Shown piece by piece: positions 11,363-24,265 of a stretch of 64,000 nt of DNA; position 1 is the first letter of the stretch, and each line of letters opens with the position of its first letter. The translations under genes were made by a program, and so were the position numbers. The notes below the pieces were generated by a model. The model was given only the letters and a program-made list of their open reading frames with translations, had not been told where the DNA came from and searched no databases. The stretch spans positions 28,607,601-28,671,600 of the forward strand of contig CM038470.1 of assembly GCA_021464415.1 (NCBI GenBank), written 5' to 3'. The stretch is from Lonicera japonica. Taxonomy: Eukaryota; Streptophyta; Magnoliopsida; Dipsacales; Caprifoliaceae.

Positions 11363-12987
11363 CCAATCATTCTTTAAAGCCTTATGAAAGTCTAAAATAT
11401 TTGTTTGGCATGAAGAATGCGAAAAAGCCCTAACTGATTTAAAGTCAAACCTCAGTCGCCCACCACTAATATCGATCCCAAACCAACAAGAACAACTTTA
11501 TGTGTACCTATCCTTGTCAACAAAGGCAGTTACTGCCGCACTGATTAGGGAAGAAAGGAATCTTCAAAAGGCAGTGTACTATGTTAATAAGAATTTAGTT
11601 GAAGTCGAACTAAATTACTTGTCCATAGAAAAACTAGTACTAGCGTTAATCACATCTTCAAGAAAACTATGCCACTACTTTGACGCCTACCCCATTAAAG
11701 TACTAACATCCACCCCTATAAAAGATTCCCTACGCTGATCAGATCTGTTTAGCCAAACGAAAAAATGTTATGTCGAATTGGGTGGGTTCCACATCAAGTG
11801 TGAACCCAGAACAACGATCAAAGGACAAGTATTGGCCGACTTCATTGCCTAAAATTCGTTCAAAAGTTTCAACTTAGTATACATCGAAAGGTTCTCCCAA
11901 ACAAATAATAGGCATGCAAACGCCCTAGCAACCCTTGCCTCGGCAATTGAATTTGGTTTGAAGAGGAAAATTGAAATTGAGTTAATTACGAGATCGAGCA
12001 TTGATGTCGAGCAAGACCATGACTTAGTCTGCGAAGTTTAATACGATTTGAAAGTATGCTGGATTGATCCGATTATCTGTTATCTCAGGGGAGGTTCTTT
12101 CCCTAGTGACAGAATTAGGGCCCGAGTGAGTCGATGCTAGCTGTCCCCGAATTAGAAGTTATACAGAAGATCATTTTTGGGCCCTTCCCTAAGGTACATA
12201 AATCCAAGAAAGGTCCAAAAAGTTCTAGCCGAGCTCCATGAAGGGAGCTATGGGAGTCAAATCGGCGGTAGATCATTGGCTCATCGAGCTAGAAGCCAAA
12301 GCTATTGGTGGTTTTACATGCCAAGGTATGCCTTGCCTTATGCCAAAAAGTGTGATATATGCCAAAAACACGGGCCAATTATTCACTACCCAGCATTGAG
12401 CTCTTCCCCTTGACTAATCCTTGATCGTTCGTACAGTGGGGGTAGGTTATTTTAGGTCCTTTCCCAAAGGTTTCCGGTTCCCGGAAATTCCTGCTGATTG
12501 CTGCAGATTAATTTAAGAAATGGGTAGAAGTTACTAGTGAACATCACTAATTCTAATGTCAAAACCTTTTTATGGGTAAACATTGTCACCTGTTTCAATA
12601 CTCCCAAAATCTTAGTATCAGATTATAGAACCCAATTCAAGAACATGAAAATTATGAAGTTTTGCGAAAAGTTGGGTATTCGATAGAGTTTCTTTAGTGT
12701 GTCTCACCCTCAAAAAAATTGATAGATGGAAGCATTGAACAAGGTCATACTCAACGAATTTCAGAAAAAGTTGACGCGGCAAGGTCAAGTGAACAAAGGA
12801 ACTCCCTTGATACTTTGGTCATTCGGAACCACCCTGCGCAAATCAATTGTGGAAACACCTTTTATCGTTAGCCTACGGGACAGAGGCAATAATTACACTT
12901 AAATTCGACTTCCCCACTTTGCAAACAATGCAAAAGGAAGCAGGAAATAGTGACGCGGCCTGAAAAGAAGCTTCAGACTATGCCTAC

Positions 12988-15022
12988 TATGAACACCTCA
13001 TTTTGCGACCCCCACAAGAATCCTAAACTCTAGGAAGATGAAGACGCATGTATGAATGAGCATTCATACATGCGCACATACCATGTACATATGAAACAAG
13101 TCAAAGAAGGAAGTTGAAAAAACATCCGAACGAGAAGTTACGAGAATTACCAGAAACTGTTGGAATCGAAAACCGTCTAAACTCTTGAAAACTTGTGAAA
13201 GAAAAGTTCCCCATTTCTGATCATCCTTAAATTTCGAGGGTTGTTATACATTGCCACAAGGAGAAACATAATCAAAAATCAGCTCGATCTGATGGCCGGA
13301 TCGCCGAGTTAATTTCGGGTAATTGAAAGGGGGCCTTTCCCAAAGTCCAAATGATCTCAAATTTTGTTAGTATAAAGGTTGTATTATAGGGAATAACATA
13401 ATAAAAAAATAAGATCGATCCAATAAGCCATTTGACAGGAATTAAAGAAAACTGCCTACAGACAAACACCCCTAAAGGTGTGTCCACACGACACACAAGG
13501 TGTATGTCATGTAGACACACTTGCTGGGATGTGTGTCCACATGATACACACTTGACTATGTCATGGGGATAGGGATTTGTGTCCGTGGACAAACCTTCCC
13601 AGCCAATTTTTCTGTTTTTCACATATCAATACTTCCCGAACTCCTAAAATCATGAAATTTTATGAAGAGCTAGGAAATGGTACAAGGAATAACATATTCA
13701 AAAAGTAGCTCGATTCGAAGGTCGAATCTCTAAAAATTCAGAAAATCGAGAATTCAACTCAGGAAATTAAACGAAGGCCTTCTCGATGTCCAAAAATTCT
13801 AAAATTTAGATAGTACGTAGGTCTTAACATGGGTAACAACATGTTAAAAAATCAGATCAATCCAATATTTTGTTTGGTCAGAATTGTAAAAATCGTCGCA
13901 CGTTAAACATGGTTTATCAGCGGACAAAACTGAGATGTTTGTCCGTAAACACAAATTTTTGGATTTGTTTCCGCAGACAAACAATTTCAGGCGCAGCCCA
14001 TTAATTATTTTACAGATATAAATATACATGCACTGACCTCATTTGGATCATCAATCAGCTTTGGGACTTCGGGAACAATGCCTAAAATAGTATTCTACTA
14101 TTTTCAAGGTTCTTAGATATTTTTTTATCTCATTCCAAATTTAATTTTTTATCTATCTTTATTTTATCAATTATAATTAACTAATCGCATGTAAAAATTG
14201 TTGTTGTCTCAAAGTCAGTCCATATTTCATATTTAAACCCCGCTTTCAAAACCAATGGTGTGGAACGAGCTGTAGCCATTTTTAAACATATTTTTATCAG
14301 TTAATTTAATAAAATTTCAGTTCTATCAGTCTCGATCTACGAATGAATCAATATACGTTTGTATTCGATTTAATCTATAAATCGCGATGCTTACCTAAAT
14401 ATCCAATATGAGAGTACTGGATTCATCAATGCCAATTTAAATCAATAAACTGTGGTACACTATTGAAGAACAAATCTAGAGGACTGTAGGATATCCTATT
14501 CCAAATAGAATTAGCTTTCGAAAAGCTCTAAATCTTTTTAAAAGTACTTGTTTTTCTATCTATCATTATCAAAATCATATTTCAAATCAGACACACATTG
14601 ATTTCTAAAATCGAAGGGCGAAATATGAAGCACGTGGTTTCCATCCCCATCCTAAAATCCTGTTTTCCTAAAATTATGGGCTGATAAGCGATTACATCAA
14701 TAAGCATATGAATGTTCAATTCTAATTTCACGCATATCCTACTCAGAGACCGAAAGGGCGAATTGGGTGGCTAACACCTTCCCGATTCGTAACTTAATCC
14801 CCGAACCTTTGAATCAACTAATTTCGCAATAATTGTGTCTAAGAGGCCGTTTAATCCATAAATGTTCCTCTTTCACACAGACTTTTATTTGTTTAATAAA
14901 ACAAACCGGCGACTATGATTTTCTTTACAAACCATCACCTTTTCTTTATAAAAAAAATGAACTATTTTTCAAATGAACCAAGAAACCAGAGGAATCACCG
15001 CCCCCTAGCACGAGTCCTCACA
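12988..15022 (+). mobile_element. Solo LTR, diverged relative of family L1
   Basis: Starts TATGAACACC (original TG mutated) and ends GTCCTCACA. TSD CCTAC (12983-12987) versus CCGAC (15023-15027) has one mismatch, consistent with age. Sister units read 'gactatgccaa(c/t)gaaag' without it. It shares with the LTR at 10122-11362 the opening 'gacccccacaagaa' motif, the 'gagaccgaaagggcg' and 'ctaacaccttccc' block (14745-14790) and the 'ggcgactatga' block near 14905. At about 2035 bp it is longer than its relative. It carries its own degenerate inverted motifs, TGTCC..GGACA type, near 13480-13591 and 13920-13983. Confidence 0.8.
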
Positions 15023-15339
15023 CCGACGAAATAAAAGAACTTGCCTTTATTCGACTTACCAATTATCAACAGAGTTTGTCTCAATAGAAAAAGGGCCATT
15101 TGAATCCAAGAAAATTTGAAGTCGGCAATTTGGTCTTAGAACATGGGCTCCATGGTTGACACAACACATGGCAAGCTGGTAGCCATTTGGGAGGGCCGGT
15201 ACGTTATGACCAGATCAACTGGAACTAGTGCTTACTACTTGAAATATTAAGATGGAAAGAAAATCCAAAACCCCTAGATTGTGTCCAATTTGAGGACCTA
15301 TTATCATTAATGTTCTTTTGTGAGGCCACGGCAAAGGGC

Positions 15340-17128
15340 CCATGTCTTTGCCGACCATATTATTTAGTGAAAGAAAGTTTCTTATTCGTTATTTTGTAAA
15401 CCAAAGACCTCCCCATGAGCATAGATGAATGTCTAATAGGCATGGCTTGCTGAGCCAATTACTTGATGCCTAGTAGGAAAGGCTTGGTAAGCCGAACATA
15501 AACTGCCAAGTGGGCAAGGCATGGCATGCCATTTAAATGGGTTGGTGCTTTATTTAAGTACATAGACACTGCTTTCCCTTAAGGGTGATAAGTGCCCAAA
15601 ATTATTATTTAAACCCGCAAATAATATTTTATTAGTATTTAATTCATGCTTAAATTATGGAGAAATAAAATTTATTTTGTCTTTTTGTAGGGAAGAAGTA
15701 AATTTTAATAACAAAAAAGTCTAAAAAGGTGGAAGAAGTCAATTAAACACCAGAAAGGAAGATAAAGAAGAAATAATATTACAATTCCATATTCTCTCCT
15801 AATTCAAATACACTCTCTTAATTAGAATCTTAATTGAACTCATAGTTATTATTTCTTTTACAAATCTAGTTTCCTAAACATTTTAAATTTCTATCTCTTA
15901 TTCCTATATATAGACCCATTCTCTAAAGCTAAAGATAGAGAAAATAGAATACATAGAATATAAATATTATTAGAGAGTTCTAAAGAGAGCAAATCCTCCA
16001 TATACTAGTTGCAGTACGGCCGAAGTATTGAAGGTGAAAAAGTGGATAGCGTAAAGCCGTGCGGTAAACACCAGTTCGAGCATCATAAACAAGGATGCTT
16101 TCTAGTTTTTTATAATTTGTATTCAAATATTTTAATTTTAATTTTATTGATGAATTATTATTTTATTTGCATGTGTTTTTTAATTAATATGCTTGGCTAA
16201 ATTATCTCCCAAAGGGGAGGGATGAAACCTCCATGGATGTAATGTGCTTAATTTAATTATGGTTAATTTTTAATTATACATCCCGAATTAAAATATATTT
16301 TGAAATTACCATTATTATAACGTGTGTTTTCTTTCTAGTACTTTAATTGTTTTTTAAAATAAAGGAAGGCTCTCTTGTGATCACCATAATTGGGGATATT
16401 GGCGATACCTATTTTTATTTACATTAGTATAAATAAAGAATGAAGGCGATTTTGAATTTGTTTATATCGTATGGATGAATATTAAGAATATGGTTAGATA
16501 CTTTTTAATTATGCCCATGGTGGTGGATTCTCTTTCCTTGGGATTTCTTTATATTCATTACTTGCTTGTTCGATTTAATTTAATTAGTTTAGTTTAATTT
16601 TTAGTTTCTTTGTTAAAATAATTTCAAAAATTAAAATTAAAAAATCGTTTTAATTTTGATTCCTAAAATATTGGATTTCGATATATTTTCCTAGTTTTAA
16701 GATATTAACTTGGATTTGGATCGACTTTTACTTATTCGCTATACTTATTTAATTATTTTACATAAAAGTAGGGTTTTATTGCATTTAATCGCAAAATTAA
16801 GCAACGGCAAATTACTTTTTAAAATGCCCATTAAATCAAAGGGAAATTAAAACTTGGTGAGTAAACTTTAATGCCTTTTGGGTAAGTCGCGGGCTATGCC
16901 AAACTGAATGGTGTGATGCCTGGTAGGCTGTCACAGTCTTAAAACTAAGAATTCATTGTTTGGCAAATCCAAAAGAAATGTCTTAAAGTTTAAAATGATG
17001 TTAGAAATGGAAACTCCACTTAGCAATCATCATATCCGTTGGGAAAATAAGTCGGGGACAAATTTGAAATTGTATTCATTAATGTACATATGGAGGTTCT
17101 TGGCCAAAAAAGAGAGGTGAAAAATGAA
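15340..17128 (+). repeat. Unit 2, 3' region between pol and aORF, split by a solo LTR
   Basis: After the pol stop comes a stretch of short degenerate repeats around 'aggcatgg(c/t)ttgctgagcc' and 'ggcttggtaagcc' (15430-15540), then after the solo LTR 'aattaaaacttggtgagtaaac' and 'aagcctagtaggctg'-like units to 17000. Tat-lineage elements are known for repeat-prone 3' untranslated regions. Non-coding. Confidence 0.65.
15586..16838 (+). mobile_element. Solo LTR (TGATAAGTGCCC type)
   Basis: Ends TGATAAGTGCCC...CATTAAATCA with 5-bp TSD AAGGG (15581-15585 and 16839-16843). Units 4 and 7 show the uninterrupted 'ttcccttgagggaaattaaaac'. TATATATA near 15905 gives a plausible plus-strand promoter. About 1253 bp, no internal coding region. 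The retrotransposon family cannot be fixed from the LTR alone. Confidence 0.88.
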
Positions 17129-17479
17129 TCAGTCCCTACGCCTGAGTTCCTCCCAAAGCTTGTTTCTCTCTAATACTACTAAAGAGTACCATTTCTTCAA
17201 GAGATTGTGGGACTCCATCGGGCACCGAAAAAGTTGGTGCGCCGCATCTAAAGACACATTTAGTTAAGCAACCTTTCTAGCAGCGTGAGCTCCTTCCACA
17301 AGAGCCCTATCTAATTTGCGCTGAGCGTTCTCTAGTTCAAGAGTACGATCGGCCAACTCTAGTTGAAGTTGATATATTTTTTCAAATACCTCCCCTAGAG
17401 AAACTGAGCGGGGAGGGATAGAAGGACGTATGGCCCCACCGCGGGAATACATTGAACTGGCATCATCTTCATTTGCCAT
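17129..17479 (-). pseudogene. Antisense coiled-coil ORF (aORF), unit 2 copy, one nonsense codon
   Basis: Same 116-codon gene as in units 6 and 7, starting MANEDDASSM and ending EELRRRD. A single stop (CAA to TAA, right after RKVA, about codon 72) splits it; the frame stays open to the normal stop. The heptad-rich stretch EKIYQLQLELADRTLELE predicts a coiled coil. It lies antisense to pol at the 3' end of the unit. No enzyme motif is visible. Confidence 0.75.
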
Positions 17480-18567
17480 TGAAAACTTTGATTTTTTACT
17501 AGGACTTGGGAGAAAATACTTTACTTTTGTTTAAGGCTTTTTTTGTTTAGAACAGCAAGTTATGTCACTTAAAAAAGAAGTGTACCTATATGTAGATATA
17601 GAACAATCTGGAAAAGTGAAAGGCTTAAACAAAAGGACACGTGGCAAAGTTACCTTCAGCGACGGTCCACTTTCAGTGAACAGTCGCTTTGGGGAAATAA
17701 TGCACCACCATTAGTGAAAGGACACATGGCAAAGTTACTTGGGGCGTGAGACCAGCTAATCAAAAGGTGTCATGTGGACAAGGTCCAAACTACAATTAGC
17801 TCAACAAAATCCAGTAAACTGAAATACAGAAACTGAGTTTGAAATTTGATTAAGTACGCCGAAATTATCCTTTTCACTTAGGTATTTTGAGAATTTCAAG
17901 ATTTTTAAACAAAGAATGGTCTCAAAAGTTAATTTCCATGATTATTTTATTTGTTACATGTAGAAGTTATGGTTAATTTAGTTAACATATTTGTCTTGAG
18001 TAATTGAAGTTACATGTTAATTGGTTTAATCGAAAAAGTTGAAGATAACAAATCACAACAATGAGACAAAAATAGTAAATTTTGATTGTGGGAAAAAAAT
18101 TTACAAACTATGGGACTTTGAGGTCCAAAAATTACATATTCAAGGAAAGTATAGCTTAAAGTGCCCCTAAATCTAATGAGAATGTACAACAACCACCTAG
18201 CACTGGTGCAAAAGAAAAGAAAGAAAGAAAATTAAAAAAGTAAAATGAATGATGGAGGAAGGGTTATATAGGGGAAGACCAGGTACAACAACCCTCAAAT
18301 TTTCCCTCAAACGGCGCCCTTTTCTTTGGAAATCGTTAAGCCATGATGGATAATTTAATGCTAGAAAAGCATGTGTAACTTCAACAGTAACACACTATAC
18401 TAGTCGCCGTTCAACAGTTGTACTAACCCCAACCATAAATGCCTAAAACTTTTCTTGGAAGACAAGCGTACAACATGGGTTTTCTTCAATTACAAATGGT
18501 GGCAGTCGCTGAAGATCCAAGCACACAAACTCAACTCAGCGGCCAAGCTCATATGCTTGGGGGCAAT
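17480..18567 (+). repeat. Unit 3, module P, with antisense promoter relics
   Basis: Starts at the aORF initiation codon and runs to the LTR-like block. Near the aORF it holds a decayed minus-strand TATA (17587-17600) and, further out, a G-box CACGTG (17638-17643), duplicated in altered form near 17726. From 17950 it matches the other P modules ('ttgttacatgtaga', 'gagtgcccct'). Non-coding on the plus strand. Confidence 0.7.
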
Positions 18568-20933
18568 TGAGGGAGCATAATTTATCTAAACCAGTTTGAT
18601 TGAAACTATTGGGCCCATGGCCTAGCAACCTCGGCCTTTGGTCGTGGTGGAGGCCCGAACTCGAGTGAGGGAGATATTCAAAGTACATAGACAACTGAGA
18701 TGACATGTAGCCGAGTACAGTATATCAAAACCGAACTAATCATTCTTGTGTCCTCAAGTAACATTAATATATGCCAAGGAGATTATCTGTATGCTGATAT
18801 GGTCACCCCCTACTAATGGGGACGAAACACCTCAACTTCAGCCAAGCAATAGTACAATGTCATGTTGACGTAAGCCTTGTATCCAGCGAACATAGGACAG
18901 TTATAAAGTGTAAAGTTAGCTACTTGTGGATAAGATTCAATCCACATATAAAAGTGCTACAATGTAGCGCATATTTTACCATTTGATGTCTTTTTACTTG
19001 TTACCCTAATGGAGCATTGTAACTGTTGACCTTAAAGTCAATTAATCTTATTTTGATAATTACAATAAGTTAATAAAGTGTTATTTAACTCGGTTGTTCC
19101 AATGATGATAGCCATTTTAACCGATATATCTTTCGACCAAGTGTAACTTCAAACCAAAGCAATCAAAATCTCACACAAGCTTTACAAACGCCTCTACTCA
19201 CAAGAAATGAACTCAAGTGATATACATGTGCTATACAAAGCCAAGAAAAGATCTAGATCATCAAGCAAGTGAAGATATGCACAAGAATGATCTCCACATG
19301 TTCTACAAGTTATCAAAACCAAGAAAGGGTCAAGAACATCAAACAAGTAAAGATAAACACAAGAAAATCAAGCATCACGAAGACTCGAATTATCATTAAC
19401 TGGAGTGAGTGCTTAGATTTTTTGTAAAGATACTTTATTGATCAAATCCTTATAGCTCAAACATATTCTTGGATCTTTTAAAGATTAATTCAAACTAGCT
19501 TGAAATTGAATTTATTTGAAAAACATCATTTTACAAAAACCGAGTTTCAAAATAAATTCATATTAATTTTAAATGATCATATTTTAAGATATAATAAAAA
19601 TAGGTATCTTAGAAACATATCTTTGAGGTTCAAAAATCATTAGAATTTTATTTGAAACTAAATTGTTAAATTGCAAAAATATTTTTATTTTACATTTAAA
19701 ATTCGCTCAATTTTTGTCCAGTTTTGATCTAACGGTAAGATGGAGACCTTTCTAAACTCCGATCATTTTGAAATTTTTACAGTAGTTAGACAACATCTCC
19801 TGGAAATTTTGACTAAAATTTGAGCATGATCCAACGGTCTAATTGGGAGAAATTAACAAAATAATGTTGAATTTTTTTGTCAAAACTAGCTGTTAGAAAG
19901 TTTGAAAATGTATACCTTGGAGCCAAAACCTCTCATAATCATCCCCAACGGCCATATGGTTTTGCAAGCTATATATATGATGTCTTAGACATATTTTAAC
20001 ACACTTGAATCATTCTACAAACTTATTTTACATATATACAAAGTTATTCAAGTATTCAATTCATTTTATTGATCATATTCTTCATTTTTGAGCTATATAT
20101 TTTGATCAATTTTGATATCTCTTAGTGTGAGCTTCATTTGTATTTTTTCATATACAAGAGAGATATTGGACATTGGTGTTTGTCACCAAAACTCATTTGA
20201 ATTATAATTGTGAGAGGTGTATCTCATAGATTAGCAAGAGGGATTTCTTGTGAAAGTATTAAAGGTGTTTTCAATACTTGTGACAATGTGTGATAAGAAT
20301 ATACTTGTAAAAGTTTGATCTTCACCCGGAAGGAGATCGGTTATAGTGAAAATTCTCGGGGAACTAACCGAGCGCGAAGTAGGGGGAACAAGCCGAACCG
20401 TGTGGACAAAAAATCTTCGACTTCAAATTGGTTCAATCTTTCTTACTCAATCTCTTCATTTATTTGTTATATTAATTGATTGAAGTTGCTTATATTATTG
20501 CTTATTCTTGGGATTGATTATTTAATTGATTGTTTTCCTTGATAAACTTATTTAAATAAGTTGCTTTACTTAAATATTTTAAAAACATTTTAATTCCGCA
20601 TTAAGTTTTTAAAACCCTATTCACCCCCCTCTAGGGTATTTTCCGACCTACAGTAACCCTAATTATATATATATAAATAGAAAAGGATAGCTCATAATGG
20701 GGGATCCGAAAAAACTAGAACAAAAAATCTAAAAAAAGGAGAAAAGAGAAAATAGTTGGTAACTTGTCTTCTTGTTCTTAGTACCATTTCTAAAGCAATA
20801 AAAATGTGCACACACCCATAAAATGGAGGATGTATTGCTAGTAGATGTGGAAATCATTGGAGGAACCTATCTAAAAGTCAAAATATGTTTGTCTTTTCTC
20901 CTTTATTGCTGATCAGTACAATCATTCTTGCTA
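18568..20933 (+). repeat. Unit 3, LTR-like block Q/R, split by a solo LTR
   Basis: TGAGGGAGCATAATT start and 'cattcttgcta' end. The solo LTR 19024-20652 sits in 'cattgtaac|cctaatt', so the TATA region (tatatataaatag near 20670) and AATAAA lie after the insertion. Without the insertion and one TSD copy the block is about 730 bp, as in the other units. Confidence 0.7.
19024..20652 (+). mobile_element. Solo LTR, probably Ty1/copia
   Basis: Ends TGTTGACC...CCGACCTACA with 5-bp TSD GTAAC (19019-19023 and 20653-20657). Sister units read 'cattgtaaccctaatt'. The C-rich 'cacccccctctaggg' just inside the right end resembles U5 ends of several plant copia LTRs. 1629 bp. The 60-codon ORF at 19217 has no recognisable similarity and is probably chance. 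Confidence 0.85.
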
Positions 20934-22398
20934 AAAACTTCTTCTTGTGGGTCTGGCCAAATTTTTGCTCGCCTAAAAATCTCGAACACACAATTTTTAT
21001 ACCTTACAAATCATTACTTTTATTATATAAATATTTTAAGAGTGAAAAAAATTTCATGGTAGTCATGGAAAAGGGCCGAATCGAACAAATTTAATTTCAA
21101 GCAATCTAATTCTAAGTTGAATATCACGAACGCATTGCATATTTAGTAATATTTGTTAAAAAAAATGGTCAACCATCAAGTCTTTCATGTTGCTTGTCAA
21201 GTCATTTTGCACGGCTTTAGAGTTGTGCACGAAATTGGAAAAATTGCGCCCTAGAACCCATAGTTCTAAAAAGGTTACAAATTCAAACATTCAACCAAAT
21301 AAAACGATACGCTTCTGTTTAGTTTATTATGTACACGCAATATGCAAGTACGTGATTTCATATTTACATTATTATTTACAGTAACATTAAATTGGTTAAT
21401 GTCATAACATTGTTCTATATATTGAAAGTTGGGGAACACGCTGAAAGCTAAATACCTGGATGAGACTAAAAATAGTAACTAAGCCACGTGGCAATAATCT
21501 AAATCCTAATTAGCATAATTGGCGGAAAAAGAGAGCTGTGAGTTGCAGTCTATTATTAGTGTAATAAATTATTAGTGTAATAAATTAATTAGGAGGATGG
21601 ATCGGGACATTCCACATTATCAACAAATTAACACATCATTGTTTTTCTTTTATTTTTCAATTGTTATTTCAATTTCATAAAAGACAAATTGTATTAAATC
21701 GTTCATATTTTAAATTTTAAATATGCTTCGCATGTAATGTGTGCACTCATTTTATATCCATGTAGATGTATTTAAAACAAAAAATATATATTAAGTACTT
21801 TAATTATTTAAAATTAAGAAGTTTTTTTCTTAAGCATGTGATTAACGGTTGAAGTTTTGCTAATAATTATTTTTATTAAAAATAATAAAATTATAAGGGC
21901 AAGACTAAAAACACAAAAAACTAGAGTCAAAAAAGAGAAGGATGGCTTTTAATAGTAATAGATAAGTGAATCTCTTATGTACGCGCAATATGTACGTAAT
22001 TGTGTGTTTACAATATTATTCGTAGTGACATTAAATTTGTTAATGTCATAACATTGTTTTATATATTGAAAGTTGGGGGACACACCGAAATTAGAAAGCC
22101 ATGTGGCAATAATCTAAAACCCAATTAGCATAATTGGCAGAAAAAGAGAGTAGTGAGTTGTTGTCTATTCTCATTACTATAATGATAAGAAGGAAGGATC
22201 ACTTTCTAAGGGACACAGCACACAATCAACAAACATATCTTGTGAAATAAGCTTGTTTATCCTTTACTTTTCAATTGTTATTCCAAGTTCAGAAAAAGTA
22301 AATTATATTCAATCGTTCATATCTTAAATACTGGATATGCTTCGAGCATAACGTGTGTACGTGCTCATTTTATATTCATACAAATGTATTTAAAACAA
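20934..22398 (+). repeat. Unit 3, module S (internally duplicated)
   Basis: S sequence in two partial rounds. The block from 'gtacacgcaatatg' to 'taatagtaatagat' occurs at about 21330-21975 and restarts at about 21978. It is interrupted at 22398 by the MULE, whose left TSD is the S sequence TTAAAACAA. Confidence 0.65.
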
Positions 22399-22745
22399 GG
22401 GGCAATGGGTCTAAAGGGCATCCTACAAAATTAAAACCAATAAAACGACACCTTACATTACTATTATAAATTAAGGACAATTAATATAAAAGTGACAAGT
22501 GTCTTACTAAAGTTAAGAAAAACTCCCTTTTTTTTTGGTTAATTACGAGTTGTGCCATCAACCTCCTACTCCTCTCACACGATTTGCAATTCAGTTCTAC
22601 TCACGTAATTTTCGTAGCTCAATCTCCTTCATCAACAAAGATCTCCAATCTAATTACTGAATGCTGGTTATGAATTGCATTCCTAGCCATACCCAATTTA
22701 GTGCAAAATCGATTTTGCAACGAAATATTTCAAAAGATTGCACTC

Positions 22746-23040
22746 GCATTTAGTGCAAAATCGTTTTTGCACTGAAATATTTCACTGCAAAAACGATTTT
22801 ACACTAAATGCACGTGCAATCTTTAGAAACATTTCACTATAAAAACGATTTTGCACTAAATGCGCGTGCAATCTTTAGTAACATTTCACTGCAAAAACAA
22901 TTTTGCACTAAATGCGCGTGCAATCTTTAGTACCATTTCACTGCAAAAACGATTTTGCACTAAATGCGAGTGCAATTTACCAAAAATATTTTACTGCAAA
23001 AACCCTTTTGCACTAAATCCGAGTGCAATTTAGCATAGAT
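22746..23040 (+). repeat. MULE subterminal palindrome and 52-bp tandem repeats
   Basis: 22746-22778 and 22779-22811 are abutting inverted arms of 33 bp (31 of 33 pair). The right arm then begins a direct tandem array with 52-53 bp period: the 'tttcactgcaaaaacgattt' motif starts near 22780, 22832, 22884, 22936 and 22989. Each unit contains a further small inverted pair, GCAAAAACGATTTTGC-like. A role as transposase-binding sites is inferred from position. Confidence 0.8.
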
Positions 23041-23244
23041 AATCAAAGTCTTTCACATTCAAATAAACAACTTGCAAAGAATAACAAACATCTTGATATT
23101 GTTTATTCCACAAAAATAGAAAAACATCACCATTCATATATCAAAATCAAAATTACATTCTTTTAAAATCAAAACTAAAGGAATCCGAAAAAAATTCTTA
23201 ATCATACCAAGAATTTCAAAATTCCAAATATTCGCTAAATGTAA

Positions 23245-24183
23245 TTATACTATGCCATAATAAAATCTAAACAATCGATGCAGTACACGTCTTCTTATTA
23301 TGATATCCATAACGGTTACACCTTCCACACTTTCGTTTCTTCTTTGTGCTTGAGTCGGCGCTCTCAATTCGATTCTTTTTAGGACGACCGGGTTGAGTTT
23401 TACAATCATGAGGTAAAATTTTCGATAGAGCAGAGACATTAGTAAGACGGTCAGAAGTTGGCACCGGGTAAATTGCATGTGCATAAGAACTCTGAAAGTT
23501 ATACGTAAAGAAACAAGGATCGCAATAGTCATAAACAACCTCCTATCAGCCAAAATACACAAAACACCATGCGAACATAGGAAGCCATCAATCGGCCATG
23601 AATTACAACCACACTCCTATGTCGAAAGATCTACGCGATAAGACTTTTGCTCTATAACCTCAAAGAAGGAATTAGATGATTTGACAACCCTCCATGTCGA
23701 ATTCTCATTAACCTTCTCCTTCAATCATTTTTCAACCTCCAGACACAAGAGAGTTTTTCCAATTCCAACAATTCACGTATATCTGACATTTGCTTCATTA
23801 TTTTCACACAAATTTGATCTAGCATCGTTGTTATAGGAAGATTTTGTTCATTTGCAACCCACGAGTTATAACTTTCGGCCATATTAGAACACATAACACC
23901 ATATCTTCTTCCCAAAAAAAACGCATTAACCCAATGATCAAGTAACAAACTCCTTATCATCACGAGTAACAAATAGGTCTACACACAAGGGATTAATATC
24001 AGACCACCTCTCACACACCAAACATTTTAGTTCTTCAACATTTATACCAAGAAACAATTGAATTCTAAAAGAACAACCATTGTAATAAACCACGCCTATA
24101 ATGCCTCTATCAAGATCCCTAAAAAATGAGACATAAAAACTTAGAAGCAATACATTGCATAACAAACATGTATGTTCATTCAT
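23245..24183 (-). pseudogene. MULE transposase remnant: N-terminal domain fused to C-terminus, DDE core deleted
   Basis: Reading leftwards: 24183-23938 encodes an N-terminal plant MULE-type domain (GVVYYNGCSFRIQL, EELKCLVCERWSDI). 23972-23721 encodes the post-catalytic region [38 protein letters not shown]. Around 23640-23520 is a SWIM zinc finger (ECGCNSWPIDGFLCSHGVL, CxC...CxH), then a knuckle CGRCNRYGYHNKKTC near 23300. The whole catalytic DDE core between the first two parts is missing, with a frameshift at the join near 23950 and another before the knuckle. The family is clear from SWIM plus HWVNAFF; it cannot make an active transposase. Confidence 0.8.
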
Positions 24184-24265
24184 TCACATATGAAATCACA
24201 CATTTAAACTAACCAAAACCTACAATATAAGAATCAAATGCAGAAATAATGCACTTAAAAAAACT

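Larger units (their letters stand above)
9789..15339 (+). pseudogene. Ty3/gypsy (Tat-lineage) pol remnant, split by two solo LTRs
   Basis: Three exposed pieces. 9789-10121 is RT around the catalytic region (QIFCHLQKNIMLVK, then FLGFMVNH); the YVDD that should sit between NI and MLVK is deleted, as in unit 7. 11363-12987 carries late RT (KVFVWHEECEKAL-like), RNase H (YYVNKNLVEVELNYL, SSRKLCHYFDAYPIKV), the integrase zinc-binding region (ELHEGSYGS, KKCDICQKH) and core. 15023-15339 is the integrase C-terminus ending like PWNVSNLKKYY-type gypsy integrases. In the zinc finger the second His of the usual HHCC appears replaced by Gln (GSYGSQ). Several stops and shifts remain outside the insertions, so it was dead independently of them. 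Confidence 0.8.

Noticed and set aside
22746..23040. CRISPR-like repeat array
   Set aside because: The 52-bp units are contiguous tandem repeats without unique spacers, inside a plant MULE.
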